Positions 8,036 to 16,876 are shown, numbered from the stretch's first letter. The stretch is 64,000 nt of DNA from Acidovorax sp. NCPPB 3576 (GCF_028473605.1 NZ_CP097267.1:461501-525500), one strand, 5' to 3'. Numbers and translations are program-made. The notes: a model not told the origin generated them from the sequence alone.

Positions 8036-8902
8036 TCATAGGCGGGCAGTGCCTTCGATGCAGGTGAGGCTGCAGCCTCCGACCCAGACCTGGCCCTCTG
8101 CGTCCTGAGTGATGTGCACGCGGCCGGCCCGGCCGAGGCTCTCGCCCTGGGCCACGAGGTAGCTGCGCGGCGCGCGGCCTTCGGCGATGAGCCACTGCGC
8201 AAAGCTCGCGTTCAGGCTGCCCGTGACCGGGTCCTCCGGGTTGCCCATGGGCGCGGCGAAGGCGCGCACCACCACGCCGGGCTGCGTGGTGTCGGCGGCA
8301 TGGGTGCCGACGTGGATCACGCCGACATCCTGGCCCAGGTCTTTGAGGCGGGCATGGTCGGGCCGCAGGCCGTGCACCGTCTCGGCGCTGTCAAGCACCA
8401 GGCCCAGCCAGCGCGGGCCGTTGTCCAGCAGTTGCGCGGCCTCGATCTGCTGGGTCCGGATGCCCAGCGCCCCGGCGATCAGCGGCACCAGCGCGGGGCT
8501 GGCATCGCTGCGGCGCAGCGGCGGCGCGGCGAACGCCAGCCGGTCGCCGCTGCGCTGGATGCGCACCAGCCCGCCGGCCGACTCCTGCACCACCATGCCG
8601 GCATCGCGCGGCGTGTGGCCGGCCTCCAGCCAGGCATGGCAGGTGCCGAGCGTGGGGTGCCCGGCAAACGGCAGCTCGCCCCGGCGGGGCGTGAAGATGC
8701 GCACGCGGTAGTCGGCCCCCGCGGCGCGGCCGGCCTCGGTGGGCGGCAGAAGGAAGCTGGTTTCCGACAGGTTGGTCCACGCGGCGAAGCGGCGCATGTC
8801 GGCATCGTCCAGGCCCTCGGCATCCAGCACGACGGCCAGCGGGTTGCCGTCGCCCGGGCGGTGGCTGAACACGTCGATCTGCTTGAAAGAGCGCTGGCGC
8901 AT
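8036..8902 (-). CDS. PhzF family isomerase/epimerase (copy 2)
   Basis: This 288-residue protein is a clear paralogue of the PhzF gene 200 bases downstream. Both start MRQR-FKQ-DVF and share TNLSE-(T/A)-FLLPPT, LPFAGHPTLG-CHAWLEAG and EDPVTGSLNA-FAQWLI. Divergence is strongest in the middle linker between the two half-barrels, where substrate choice is often set. The conserved glutamate in TNLSETSFLL and the EDPVTGS loop are intact, so it should be an active isomerase. It follows the glutathione S-transferase gene by 14 bases and is likely in one transcription unit with it and copy 1. Confidence 0.85.
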   Translation of the reverse strand: MRQRSFKQIDVFSHRPGDGNPLAVVLDAEGLDDADMRRFAAWTNLSETSFLLPPTEAGRAAGADYRVRIFTPRRGELPFAGHPTLGTCHAWLEAGHTPRDAGMVVQESAGGLVRIQRSGDRLAFAAPPLRRSDASPALVPLIAGALGIRTQQIEAAQLLDNGPRWLGLVLDSAETVHGLRPDHARLKDLGQDVGVIHVGTHAADTTQPGVVVRAFAAPMGNPEDPVTGSLNASFAQWLIAEGRAPRSYLVAQGESLGRAGRVHITQDAEGQVWVGGCSLTCIEGTARL

Positions 8903-8916
8903 GGCGGGAACCGGTG

Positions 8917-9537
8917 TCAGGCCAGCGGCTGGTCGATCACGCCGCGCGCGCCGGGGCGCGCCAGCAGGCCCTGGTACCAGGCATCGAGGTGGGTGCGCGC
9001 AGCGCGCTCGTGCGGCAGGCCCCACCAGCGGTGGATTTCGCAGCCCACCACGATGTCGGCCATGGTGAATCGCTCGCCCGCCAGGCAAGGCTGCTGCGCC
9101 AGGTGCGCATCCAGCCGGTCCATGAGGGGCTCGGTGGCCGCCACCGACCGGGCGATGGCGGCCCGGTCGCGCTGCGCCTCGGGCGTGCGCACCCACTGCA
9201 GGAACGCATCGCGCCCCGCGGGGTTCAGCGTGGTCTGCTGCCAGTCCATCCACTGCTCGGCCACGAAGCGCGTGCGCAGGTCCTCGGGGTAGAGGGTGCC
9301 GCTGGCGTGCTTGGCGCACAGGTAGCGCACGATGGCGTTCGACTCCCACAGCGTGAAGCCGTCGTCCTCGATCAGCGGCACCATGCCGTTGGGGTTGAGC
9401 GCGAGGAACTGCGGCTCGCACACGATGCCGAACTGCCCGCCCGCGTCGGTGCGCTGCAGCTCCAGGCCCAGCTCCTGCACGGTCCACACGACCTTGCGCA
9501 CGTTGATGGACGACATCCGTCCCCAGAGCCGCAGCAT
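8917..9537 (-). CDS. Glutathione S-transferase family protein
   Basis: This 206-residue cytosolic protein has the two-domain GST layout. Residues 1-80 form a thioredoxin-like domain with SSINVRKVVWTVQELGL in the active-site helix, the cis-proline NPNGMVPLIEDDG, and LWESNAIVRYLC, which holds the glutathione-binding glutamate-serine pair. Residues 90-206 are the helical domain with the FTMADIVVGC capping motif. The serine pair near residue 9 is a plausible catalytic residue, as in theta or beta-type enzymes. It lies four bases from the aminotransferase gene and 14 bases from PhzF copy 2. The substrate is unknown. Confidence 0.85.
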   Translation of the reverse strand: MLRLWGRMSSINVRKVVWTVQELGLELQRTDAGGQFGIVCEPQFLALNPNGMVPLIEDDGFTLWESNAIVRYLCAKHASGTLYPEDLRTRFVAEQWMDWQQTTLNPAGRDAFLQWVRTPEAQRDRAAIARSVAATEPLMDRLDAHLAQQPCLAGERFTMADIVVGCEIHRWWGLPHERAARTHLDAWYQGLLARPGARGVIDQPLA

Positions 9538-9541
9538 GCTT

Positions 9542-10741
9542 TTATGCCTTCTGGGCGACGCGCGCCCGAATGGCTGCGGCCAGCGCGCCCACGCCGGTGT
9601 TGATCTGCGCGGCGCTGGCCGTCACGAACGACAGGCGCAGCGTGCGCTGGTCGGCGTTGTCGGCATAGAAGGCCGCGCCCGGCACGAAGGCCACGTTGCG
9701 GTCCACGGCCTCGGGCAGCAGGTCGATGGCGCTCATGCCTTCGGGCAGGCGCACCCACAGGAACATGCCGCCGTCGGGCTTGTTCCAGTGCACGTCCAGG
9801 CCGGCCATCTCGCGCGTGAGCGCCTCCAGCATGGCGTCGCGCTGCTGCTTGTACAGCGCGCGGATGGTGGGCACATGGCGGCCCAGGAAGCCGTCCTTCA
9901 TGACCTCGTGCACCATGCGCTGGTTGAAGCCCGGGCTGTGCAGGTCGGCCGCCTGCTTGGCCTGCAGCAGCTTGGGGAACACGGCCTTGGGCGCCACGAT
10001 GAATCCCAGGCGCAGGCCGGGCGCCAGCACCTTGGAGAACGAGCCCAGGTAGATGCAGCCTTCCGGGTTGCGCGCGGTCAGCGGCGCAGGCGGGGGCTGG
10101 TCGAACCACAGGTCGCCGTAGGGGTTGTCCTCGATCAGCGGCAGGTTCAGCTCGGCCGCTTTCGCCACCAGGGCGGCGCGGCGCTCCTCGCTCATGGTGC
10201 GGCCGGTGGGGTTCTGGAAATTGGGCAGCACGTACAGGAAGCGGGCCTTGTCCGCGCCGCTGCCGGTTTTGGCTGCGAGGTCGTCGATCTGCACGCCTTC
10301 GTCGTCGCTGGCCACGCTCACCACTTCTGGCTCCATGGGCGCGAAGGCCTGGATCGCGCCCAGGTAGGTGGGCGTTTCCACCAGGATGCGGCTGCCGGCG
10401 TCGATCAGCACCTTGGCCACGAGGTCCAGGCCCTGCTGCGAGCCGGTGGTGATCAGCACCTGCTCGACGCTCACGTCCCACGGCAGGAAGTCGGCGACCG
10501 CCTGGCGCAGCGGCTGGTAGCCCTCGCTCGCGGCGTACTGCAGGGCGGCCTGGCCGTCTTGCGACAGCACGGCGCTGCAGGCCTTGGCGAAGTCGTCGAT
10601 GGGGAAGGTCTTGGGGGAAGGCAGTCCGCCCGCCAGGCTGATGATGCCGGGCTTCTCGGTCACCTTCAGGATCTCGCGGATCACCGAAGGGTTCATCTTT
10701 GCGGCGCGTGCGGCCAGGGTCCAGTTCGTCATTGAATGCAT
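9542..10741 (-). CDS. PLP-dependent aminotransferase (fold type I, LysN/2-aminoadipate type)
   Basis: This 399-residue enzyme has all class I/II aminotransferase landmarks: SLAGGLPSPKTFP at the N-terminus, NFQNPTGRTMS with the PLP-ring asparagine, EDNPYGDLWF with the tyrosine, and the Schiff-base lysine K237 in YLGSFSKVLAPGLRLG. The phosphate-binding arginine follows at LRLG, and the carboxylate-binding arginine lies near TLRLSF. The pattern fits the LysN/AroJ-like group that acts on 2-aminoadipate or aromatic and branched amino acids. It is cytoplasmic. It leads a compact minus-strand run through GST, PhzF, PhzF and VOC. A second methionine at residue 4 is an equally good start. Confidence 0.85.
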   Translation of the reverse strand: MHSMTNWTLAARAAKMNPSVIREILKVTEKPGIISLAGGLPSPKTFPIDDFAKACSAVLSQDGQAALQYAASEGYQPLRQAVADFLPWDVSVEQVLITTGSQQGLDLVAKVLIDAGSRILVETPTYLGAIQAFAPMEPEVVSVASDDEGVQIDDLAAKTGSGADKARFLYVLPNFQNPTGRTMSEERRAALVAKAAELNLPLIEDNPYGDLWFDQPPPAPLTARNPEGCIYLGSFSKVLAPGLRLGFIVAPKAVFPKLLQAKQAADLHSPGFNQRMVHEVMKDGFLGRHVPTIRALYKQQRDAMLEALTREMAGLDVHWNKPDGGMFLWVRLPEGMSAIDLLPEAVDRNVAFVPGAAFYADNADQRTLRLSFVTASAAQINTGVGALAAAIRARVAQKA

Positions 10742-10870
10742 CTCCAGGGGGCGCTTGTTCTCCGGGGCGCCGGGGTCGTCGTTGAGGAAGCCGTTGTGCG
10801 GCAGGTGGCGGGCATGCGGGTGGGCCCGCCGGGGAAAGAGCTTAACCGCGCATCGCGGCGGGTTGGGGGT

Positions 10871-11830
10871 TCATGCAGGGGCTTTGCGTACGGGCGCCCG
10901 GCGGCCGACGACCACCGTGGCCATCACGGCGACGCCGAAGCCCAGGCTGACCGCATCGAGCGATTCGCCCAGCAGCGGCACCGAAAACAGCATGCCCAGG
11001 AACGGCTGCACCAGCTGCACCTGGCTCACGCGCACCGTGCCGCCGAGCGCCAGGCCCCGATACCACGCAAAGAAGCCGAGCCACATCGAGAACACCGACA
11101 CATAGGCCAGCGCGCCCCAGGCCGATGCCGGCATGGGCGCCGTGGGCCACGACCAGGCGCCCAGCGGCAGCGTGGCGGGCAGCGAGATGACCAGGGCCCA
11201 GCAAATCACAAAGCCCGAGGGCATGCGCTGCGACAGCCGCGCGCCGTAGCCGTAGCCCACGGCGGCGCACAGCACGGCCGCGAACAGCAGCAGGTCGGCC
11301 GGGTGCAGCGAAAGGCCGGCGCTGCCCGAGCGCAGCACCGCGAACGCCACCACCATCGCCGTGCCCAGCAGGGCGCACAGCCAAAAGCGCGGCGACGGGC
11401 GCTGGCGGTGCAGCAGCGCACCCACGCCAGCCGTGGCCAGGGGCAGCATGCCGATGATCACGCTGGCATGCACCGCGCCCACGTCGCGCATGGCCAGCGA
11501 GGTGAGCAGCGGAAATCCGAACACCACGCCCAGCGCGGTGAAGGCCAGCGGCCGCCATTCCTCGGGCCGCGGCCAGGGCGCGCGGCGCGCCCACAGCAGC
11601 AGCGCCGACAGCACTCCCGCGATCGCCGCCCGGCCCATGGCCATGAAGACGCCGGACATCTGCGGCGCCTCGGGCGTGCCCACGGCCAGCCGCGTCATGG
11701 GCAGGGTGAAGGCGAAGATGGCCACGCCCAGCAGGCCCCACAGCAGGCCGCGGGTTTCGGGCGACTGCCGGCCGGTGGCCGGGGCCGTGGAGGCGCCGGG
11801 GGCGCCCGGCAAGGTGGCGGGGTGCGTCAT
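10871..11830 (-). CDS. DMT superfamily transporter (EamA-type exporter)
   Basis: This 319-residue inner-membrane protein shows about ten hydrophobic segments arranged as two repeated EamA domains. The first starts near residue 28 (LLWGLLGVAIFAFTLPMTRLA). The second starts after residue 175 and contains the conserved LAYVSVFSMWLGFFAWYRGL and VQLVQPFLGMLFSVPLLGE pattern. Relatives export amino acids or related metabolites. It sits between the aminotransferase gene and a LysE exporter, so amino-acid or by-product efflux is plausible. The first 25 residues are proline- and alanine-rich and cytoplasmic. Confidence 0.85.
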   Translation of the reverse strand: MTHPATLPGAPGASTAPATGRQSPETRGLLWGLLGVAIFAFTLPMTRLAVGTPEAPQMSGVFMAMGRAAIAGVLSALLLWARRAPWPRPEEWRPLAFTALGVVFGFPLLTSLAMRDVGAVHASVIIGMLPLATAGVGALLHRQRPSPRFWLCALLGTAMVVAFAVLRSGSAGLSLHPADLLLFAAVLCAAVGYGYGARLSQRMPSGFVICWALVISLPATLPLGAWSWPTAPMPASAWGALAYVSVFSMWLGFFAWYRGLALGGTVRVSQVQLVQPFLGMLFSVPLLGESLDAVSLGFGVAVMATVVVGRRAPVRKAPA

Positions 11831-11876
11831 GGGCGGAGTCCGGTGAAAGAAAGGGTGCTGCGGCAGCGGGGGACGG

Positions 11877-12476
11877 TCATGCGTTCACCATCCAGGCGGC
11901 CGTGATCACCAGCACCAGCGCCATGGCGCGGTTGAACCACAGCAGCCGCGTGCCCTGGGCGAGCCAGTGGCGCAGCAGCGCGCCCGTGGCGGCATACAGC
12001 AGGTTGCTGGAGAACGCGAACACCACCATCACCGGCAGCACCACGCCCAGCCGCGCCAGGGCATCGTCGCGCCCGGCGATCCAGCCGGCCACGATGGTCA
12101 GCGCCAGCAGCCAGGCCTTGATGTTGACGAACTGCATCGCCGCGCCCTGCCAGAAGCCCACGTCCATGCGCCCGGCCTGGGCCTGGCCCAGCTGGGCGCT
12201 GCGGCTCAGCTTGAAGGCCAGCCACAGCAGGTAGCCGATGCCCAGCACCTTGATGCCCAGGCGCACCGCCGGCACTGCCATCACCAGTGCGCCGACGCCG
12301 CCCGCGCACACCAGCAGCAGAGCGCTCCAGCCCACGGGCACCGCCCAGACGAAGCGCATCGCGTGGCGCAGGCCGCGGTTGGCGGCGATCGCCGTGGCCA
12401 GCGTGGTGTTGGGGCCGGGGCTGAAACTCATGGCGGTGGCCAGGGCCAGCAGGGCGGTGAATTCGACGAAGGGCAT
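11877..12476 (-). CDS. LysE family amino-acid exporter
   Basis: This 199-residue inner-membrane protein has the RhtB/LysE layout with six hydrophobic segments. It begins with the family signature FSPGPNTTLATAIAANRGLRHAMRF at residues 18-42, where the GPN motif is invariant. Members pump out basic or small neutral amino acids when their pool is high. It is divergent from a MocR-type regulator gene across a 123-base gap that contains repeated CAATACAG-type operators, so that regulator probably controls it. It ends 46 bases before the EamA exporter gene and may be co-transcribed with it. Confidence 0.85.
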   Translation of the reverse strand: MPFVEFTALLALATAMSFSPGPNTTLATAIAANRGLRHAMRFVWAVPVGWSALLLVCAGGVGALVMAVPAVRLGIKVLGIGYLLWLAFKLSRSAQLGQAQAGRMDVGFWQGAAMQFVNIKAWLLALTIVAGWIAGRDDALARLGVVLPVMVVFAFSSNLLYAATGALLRHWLAQGTRLLWFNRAMALVLVITAAWMVNA

Positions 12477-12522
12477 GGGGACTTTGAGGGGTTTGTGGCT
12501 CCAATGTAGGAGCAGAGTCCAT

Positions 12523-12567
12523 TACAGTTGCAATACAGTTATTTCGACAATTTCATGATCTGTATTG
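12523..12567. promoter_or_regulatory. Candidate MocR operator between lysE-type and mocR-type genes
   Basis: Two direct copies of TACAGTT start 11 bases apart (12523 and 12534), one helical turn. In addition, CAATACAG at 12531-12538 is inverted as CTGTATTG at 12560-12567. MocR/GabR-type regulators typically bind direct plus inverted half-sites like these in the gap between their own gene and the divergent target. The A+T-rich core next to the sites probably also holds the overlapping promoters. Confidence 0.5.
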
Positions 12568-12599
12568 GTGTTTGCATCAGCACAGTGAAGGAGCCCTCC

Positions 12600-14072
12600 A
12601 TGCTGACACGCACCGCCCGCCGATCCCTGACCGAACAACTGGCTGAGCGCTTCGCCGAGCGTATCCGGGCCCGGCTGCTGCCCGCCGGCGCGCGGCTGCC
12701 TTCCGTGCGCGAATGCGCGCGGCTGCAGGGCGTGAGCGCGTACACGGTGGTGGCCGCCTACGACCAGCTCCTCGCACAAGGGCTGGTGGAGGCCCGCAGC
12801 CAGCGGGGCTTCTATGTGCGAGATATTGCACAGAAAATGCCTGAAGGGCATATTCCACTAGGGCATTCTGCTATAGAAAAAGTAGCAAACGACCGCAAAT
12901 CGTCCCCCGTGCTGTCGCCCCTGCCTTCGGGCTCGTGCGTCAACGCCACGGCGCTGATCCGGGGCATGTTCCACCAGGCCTCCAGCCACCCGCAGCCGGG
13001 GGCCGGCGTGTTCCCCCGCGACTGGCTGGAGAACACCTTCATGGGCGCGGCGGTGCGCAAGGTTGCCAGCGGCCGGGCACTGCAGGACAGCTCGCTGCAG
13101 TACGGCGACCCCATGGGCGAGCCCACCTTGCGCGAGGTGCTGGCCCGGCGCCTGCAGGGCTTCGGCGTGCCCGCGCAGGCCAGCCAGATCATCACCACCA
13201 TGGGCGCCACGCACGCGCTGGACATCGTGAGCCGCACCCTGCTCAAGGCGGGCGATACCGTCATGGTGGAGGAGCCCGGCTGGTCGGTGGAGTTCGCGCG
13301 GCTCGATGCGCTGGGCATGCGCATCCTGCCGGTGCCGCGCGGCGCCCAGGGCCCCGACCTCGCGGTGATGGAGCGCTATTGCGAGGTGCACGCCCCCAAG
13401 CTGTTCGTGAGCGTGAGCGTGTTCCACAACCCCACTGGCTACTGCCTCACGCCGGGCAGCGCGCACCAGGTGCTACAGCTGGCCGGACGGCACGGCTTTC
13501 ACATCGTCGAAGACGACACCTACAGCCACATCGCCCCCGAGCACGCCACGCGCCTCACGGTGCTGGACGGCCTGGCGCGCACCATCTACGTGAGCGGCTT
13601 CGCCAAGATCCTCGCGCCCAACTGGCGCATCGGCTACCTGGCTGCGCCCCCCGACTTGGTGGAGCCGCTGCTGGACACCAAGCTGCTGTCCACGCTGACC
13701 ACGCCCTCGCTGCTGGAAAAAGCCATGGCCTTGTGCATCGAGCAGGGCATGCTGCGCCGCCACAGCGACCGCATGCGCCAGCGGCTGGCCCAGGCCCGCG
13801 CGCGCAGCGTGCAGCTGGCGCTGGAGGCCGGCTGCACCTTCGCGGCCGAGCCGGCCGGCATGTTCGGCTGGGTCGAGACGGGCGTGGACACCGATGTGCT
13901 GGCCCAGCGCATGCTGGACGAGGGCTACCTGCTCGCGCCAGGCGCGCTGTTCCACGCCAGCCGCCAGCCGTGCACGCTCATGCGCATCAACTTCACCACC
14001 ACGCAGGACGCGGCGTTCTGGCGCGTGTTCCAGCAGCAGGCGGCGGCCCTGGCCGGCGGCGCGCGGGGGTGA
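12600..14072 (+). CDS. MocR-type regulator (GntR wHTH fused to aminotransferase fold)
   Basis: This 490-residue protein fuses an N-terminal GntR winged helix (residues 8-76, with LPSVRECARLQGVSAYTVVA) to a class I aminotransferase-like domain (from about residue 115). The PLP-binding lysine is K336 in YVSGFAKILAPNWRIGYL, and the NPTGYCL and EDDTYS motifs are intact. Such proteins sense an amino acid or PLP and switch a nearby gene. Here the divergent LysE exporter is the obvious target, with operator-like repeats between them. The ATG at 12600 has a good AAGGAG upstream; the longer frame lacks one. The linker at residues 86-96 is encoded by a copy of a dispersed intergenic repeat, which suggests the repeat inserted in frame between the two domains. 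Confidence 0.85.
   Translation: MLTRTARRSLTEQLAERFAERIRARLLPAGARLPSVRECARLQGVSAYTVVAAYDQLLAQGLVEARSQRGFYVRDIAQKMPEGHIPLGHSAIEKVANDRKSSPVLSPLPSGSCVNATALIRGMFHQASSHPQPGAGVFPRDWLENTFMGAAVRKVASGRALQDSSLQYGDPMGEPTLREVLARRLQGFGVPAQASQIITTMGATHALDIVSRTLLKAGDTVMVEEPGWSVEFARLDALGMRILPVPRGAQGPDLAVMERYCEVHAPKLFVSVSVFHNPTGYCLTPGSAHQVLQLAGRHGFHIVEDDTYSHIAPEHATRLTVLDGLARTIYVSGFAKILAPNWRIGYLAAPPDLVEPLLDTKLLSTLTTPSLLEKAMALCIEQGMLRRHSDRMRQRLAQARARSVQLALEAGCTFAAEPAGMFGWVETGVDTDVLAQRMLDEGYLLAPGALFHASRQPCTLMRINFTTTQDAAFWRVFQQQAAALAGGARG
12856..12886 (+). repeat. Dispersed repeat copy inside the mocR-type coding sequence
   Basis: CACTAGGGC-TT-TGCTAT, followed by an A-rich spacer and TAGC, matches the intergenic copy at 32372-32402 with only a handful of differences over 31 bases. 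Here it is translated in frame as part of the linker joining the DNA-binding and aminotransferase-like domains. Confidence 0.6.
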
Positions 14073-14076
14073 CTCC

Positions 14077-14106
14077 GGGAGGGGCGGGGCGCTCCCCCCG
14101 CCCTCC
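14077..14106. terminator. Strong G+C hairpin after the mocR-type gene
   Basis: GGGAGGGGCGGGG and CCCCGCCCTCC pair around a short loop immediately after the stop codon, with one bulged G. There is no T-run on the plus strand, only AAAACGGG, so it may be a weak or Rho-aided terminator. It insulates vgrG from the regulator gene. Confidence 0.4.
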
Positions 14107-14288
14107 AAAACGGGCCCTCCGTCTGTGTGATTTCGTGCGAGTTGCGGCAGAAACGGCCGCAATTGGTTACATCTAGAGGCATTTTCCCGCTGGTGGGGGG
14201 ATTTCCGGGGGGTGGGATGCGCTCAGCCGCGCACTATCATTCGGCCCATTCCAATCCGACCCAACGGCCCTTTGCGGCCGCTGCACCC

Positions 14289-16838
14289 ATGACACGCCGA
14301 GTCACCATCCAGACGCCCCTGGGCGAGCAGTTGCAGTTTCGCCAGCTGCAGGGCAAAGAAGCGCTGAGCGAGCTGTTTTCTTTGGACGTGGACCTGCTGA
14401 GCGAGAGCAAATCCATCGACCCCAAGGCCCTGCTGGGTAAGAGCGCCACCATCGTGGTGGAGACCGAAGGGGGCGGCACGCGCTATCTGGACGGCATCGT
14501 CACGCGCTTCGGGCTGCAGGGCCAGGACCACCGCTTCTACACCTACAAGGCCCGCCTGAGCCCCTGGCTGTGGCTGGCCACGCGGCAAAGCGACTTCAAG
14601 ATCTTCCAGAACAAGACCGTGCCCGACATCATCGAAGAGGTGCTGGGCAAATACGGCTACCCGCTGCAGCGCAAGCTCACCCAGAGCTACCGCACCTGGG
14701 ACTACTGCGTGCAGTACAACGAGACCGACTGCGCCTTCGTCTCGCGCCTCATGGAGCACGAGGGCATCTACTACTTCCACGAGCACAGCGCCGGCCAGCA
14801 CGTGCTCACCCTGGCCGACGACATCGTCGCCTCGCACAGCCCGCTCGCTGGCGCTGCCGTCATCCCGTTCTACCCGCCCGAGAAGGCCGCCGTCGCCGAC
14901 AAGGAAAACATCCACGCCTGGCAACTGGCGCAGGAGATCAAGCCCGGGCGGCACTACAACGACGACTACGACTTCAAGAAACCCAAGGCCGACCTGTCCA
15001 ACATGCGCCAGACCCCGCCGGGGCATGCGCACGACAGCCACGAGATCTACGAATGGCCGGGCGGGTACACCGAGTTCGGCGACGGCGAGGCCTACGCGCG
15101 CTCGCGGCTGCAGTCGAGCCTGACCGGGCACAGCACCGTGCGGGGCGAATCGCGCCACCGGGCGCTCGCCCCCGGCTACACCTTCACGCTGGAGAACCAC
15201 CCTCGCGAGGACCAGAACCAGCAATACCTGCTGACCGGGCTGGAATACCACTTCAAGGAAAACCCCCAGGTCAGCGCCGTGGCGCCCGGCCCCAAGGGCA
15301 CGCCGCAGGAAGAGGGCTCGTTCCAGAAGTTCACCCTGCAGGCCCAGCCCACCAGCCTGCCCTACACGCCGGCGCGCACCACCCCCAAACCCAAGACCAC
15401 CGGGCCGCAGACCGCGGTGGTGGTGGGCCCGCCGGGCGAGGAGATCTGGACCGACCAGTACGGGCGGGTGAAGGTGCAGTTCCACTGGGACCGCATCGGG
15501 GCGATGGACGAGAACTCCAGCTGCTGGGTGCGGGTGTCGCACCCGTGGGCGGGGCTGAACTACGGCAGCATCCACATCCCGCGCATCGGGCAGGAAGTCA
15601 TCGTGGACTTTCTGAACGGCGATCCGGACTACCCCATCATCACCGGGCGGGTGTACAACGGCATCCAGATGCCGCCGTGGAAGCTGCCGGACAACAAGAC
15701 GCAGTCGGGCACGCTCACCAACTGGAGCAAGGGCGGGGGCGGGGCGAGCATGCTGCGCTTTGAGGACAAGAAGGGCATCGAGCACCTGGAGCTGTCCAAC
15801 ACCTACGGCAACACGTACCTGAACATGGGGTACCTGATGCACCAGGGCAGCGGCTCGCAGCGCGGGTACGGGTTCGAGCTGCGCACGGACCTGTGGGGGT
15901 CGATCCGGGCGGACAAGGGGCTGCTGATCACCACGTACCCGCAGGACTTCACCTCCAAGGTGGCGAGCAACAATCCGGATGGGTTCGATCAGCTGGGCAG
16001 CGGGCTGGCCGGCACCGCGGCGCTGATGAAAGAGGCCGGAAGCGCCGTGAAGGCCATGGACTCGGCCATCGGCGCCATCAACGGCCTCAAGACCTCGCAC
16101 ATGATGGCCCTGGGCGCCGGGGTCGCCTCCATGGTCGGCGGCCAGGCCGGGGCGTCGTCGCTGGCGAAGGCCGCCGCGGCCGTCGCCGCCTTTGCCGATG
16201 CCGGCGGGGACGGCGGTGGAGGGGGCGGGCCCGAGGTCAGCATGCCGACCAATACCGACCCGGCCATGCCCCAGTCGCAGGCGCTGCGCGAGCTGTCCAA
16301 GGACATCACGAAACCCATCGTGTCCATCGTCAGCCCCGAGGGGCATTCGATGATCAGCCCCAAGCCCATCGTGATCAGCTCGGGGCAGAGCGCGTCGATG
16401 CACGCCACGCAGCACATCACGGTATCGAGCGGCGCGCAGCTCACCCAGCTGGCCAAGGGCGGCATGCTCACCCACGTGTCCGAGGGCGGGCAGCGCAATA
16501 CCGTGACCCAGGGCGACGTCGCGTCCGAGGCGCAGGCCGGCCACATGAACCTCACGGCCCACCAGAACATCACCATGGCGTCCAAGACGCTCGATGCGAG
16601 CGTGCTGGGCCACGAGAACGTCAACATCAAGGCCACGCAGGATTCGGTCCTGGTTGATGCCGGACAGCACATCCGCCTGGAGGCGGCCGATAGCATCACC
16701 CTGGTGTGCGGCAAGGGCAAGGCGTACATCAAGCTCACCAAAGACGGCGACATCGAGATCGTCGGCGTGCGCAAGGGCCTGCTGCGCTTCACGGAAAGCC
16801 TCGACGAGTTCGGCAAGCCCATCAACATGAACTGCTGA
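14289..16838 (+). CDS. vgrG: Type VI secretion spike protein VgrG
   Basis: This 849-residue protein forms the tip of the T6SS needle. Residues 1-370 are the gp27-like part (LGEQLQFRQLQGKEALSELF, then YCVQYNETDCAFVSRLMEHEGIYYFHEH). The gp5 OB-fold follows around residue 377 (VVVGPPGEEIWTDQYGRVKV), with HPWAGLNYGSIHIPRIGQEV just after it. A DUF2345 needle-extension domain fills the rest, ending in VNIKATQDSVLVDAG. A glycine-rich insertion near residue 638 (DGGGGGG) splits the DUF2345 region after an alanine-rich, weakly hydrophobic stretch, which is unusual. The start is set at MTRRVTIQTP; upstream methionines at 14127 and 14217 would add non-family residues. A chaperone and an Rhs effector gene follow, so this spike most likely delivers that effector. 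No T6SS sheath or baseplate genes are in the window. Confidence 0.9.
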   Translation: MTRRVTIQTPLGEQLQFRQLQGKEALSELFSLDVDLLSESKSIDPKALLGKSATIVVETEGGGTRYLDGIVTRFGLQGQDHRFYTYKARLSPWLWLATRQSDFKIFQNKTVPDIIEEVLGKYGYPLQRKLTQSYRTWDYCVQYNETDCAFVSRLMEHEGIYYFHEHSAGQHVLTLADDIVASHSPLAGAAVIPFYPPEKAAVADKENIHAWQLAQEIKPGRHYNDDYDFKKPKADLSNMRQTPPGHAHDSHEIYEWPGGYTEFGDGEAYARSRLQSSLTGHSTVRGESRHRALAPGYTFTLENHPREDQNQQYLLTGLEYHFKENPQVSAVAPGPKGTPQEEGSFQKFTLQAQPTSLPYTPARTTPKPKTTGPQTAVVVGPPGEEIWTDQYGRVKVQFHWDRIGAMDENSSCWVRVSHPWAGLNYGSIHIPRIGQEVIVDFLNGDPDYPIITGRVYNGIQMPPWKLPDNKTQSGTLTNWSKGGGGASMLRFEDKKGIEHLELSNTYGNTYLNMGYLMHQGSGSQRGYGFELRTDLWGSIRADKGLLITTYPQDFTSKVASNNPDGFDQLGSGLAGTAALMKEAGSAVKAMDSAIGAINGLKTSHMMALGAGVASMVGGQAGASSLAKAAAAVAAFADAGGDGGGGGGPEVSMPTNTDPAMPQSQALRELSKDITKPIVSIVSPEGHSMISPKPIVISSGQSASMHATQHITVSSGAQLTQLAKGGMLTHVSEGGQRNTVTQGDVASEAQAGHMNLTAHQNITMASKTLDASVLGHENVNIKATQDSVLVDAGQHIRLEAADSITLVCGKGKAYIKLTKDGDIEIVGVRKGLLRFTESLDEFGKPINMNC

Positions 16839-16876
16839 TCCACCGGCATCGCCGGCAGCAGCCTAGGAATCCATCC

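Noticed and set aside
14223..16670. Long antisense open frame across vgrG
   Set aside because: The plus strand is an unambiguous VgrG. The antisense product is low-complexity and histidine/arginine-rich, as expected for a shadow frame.
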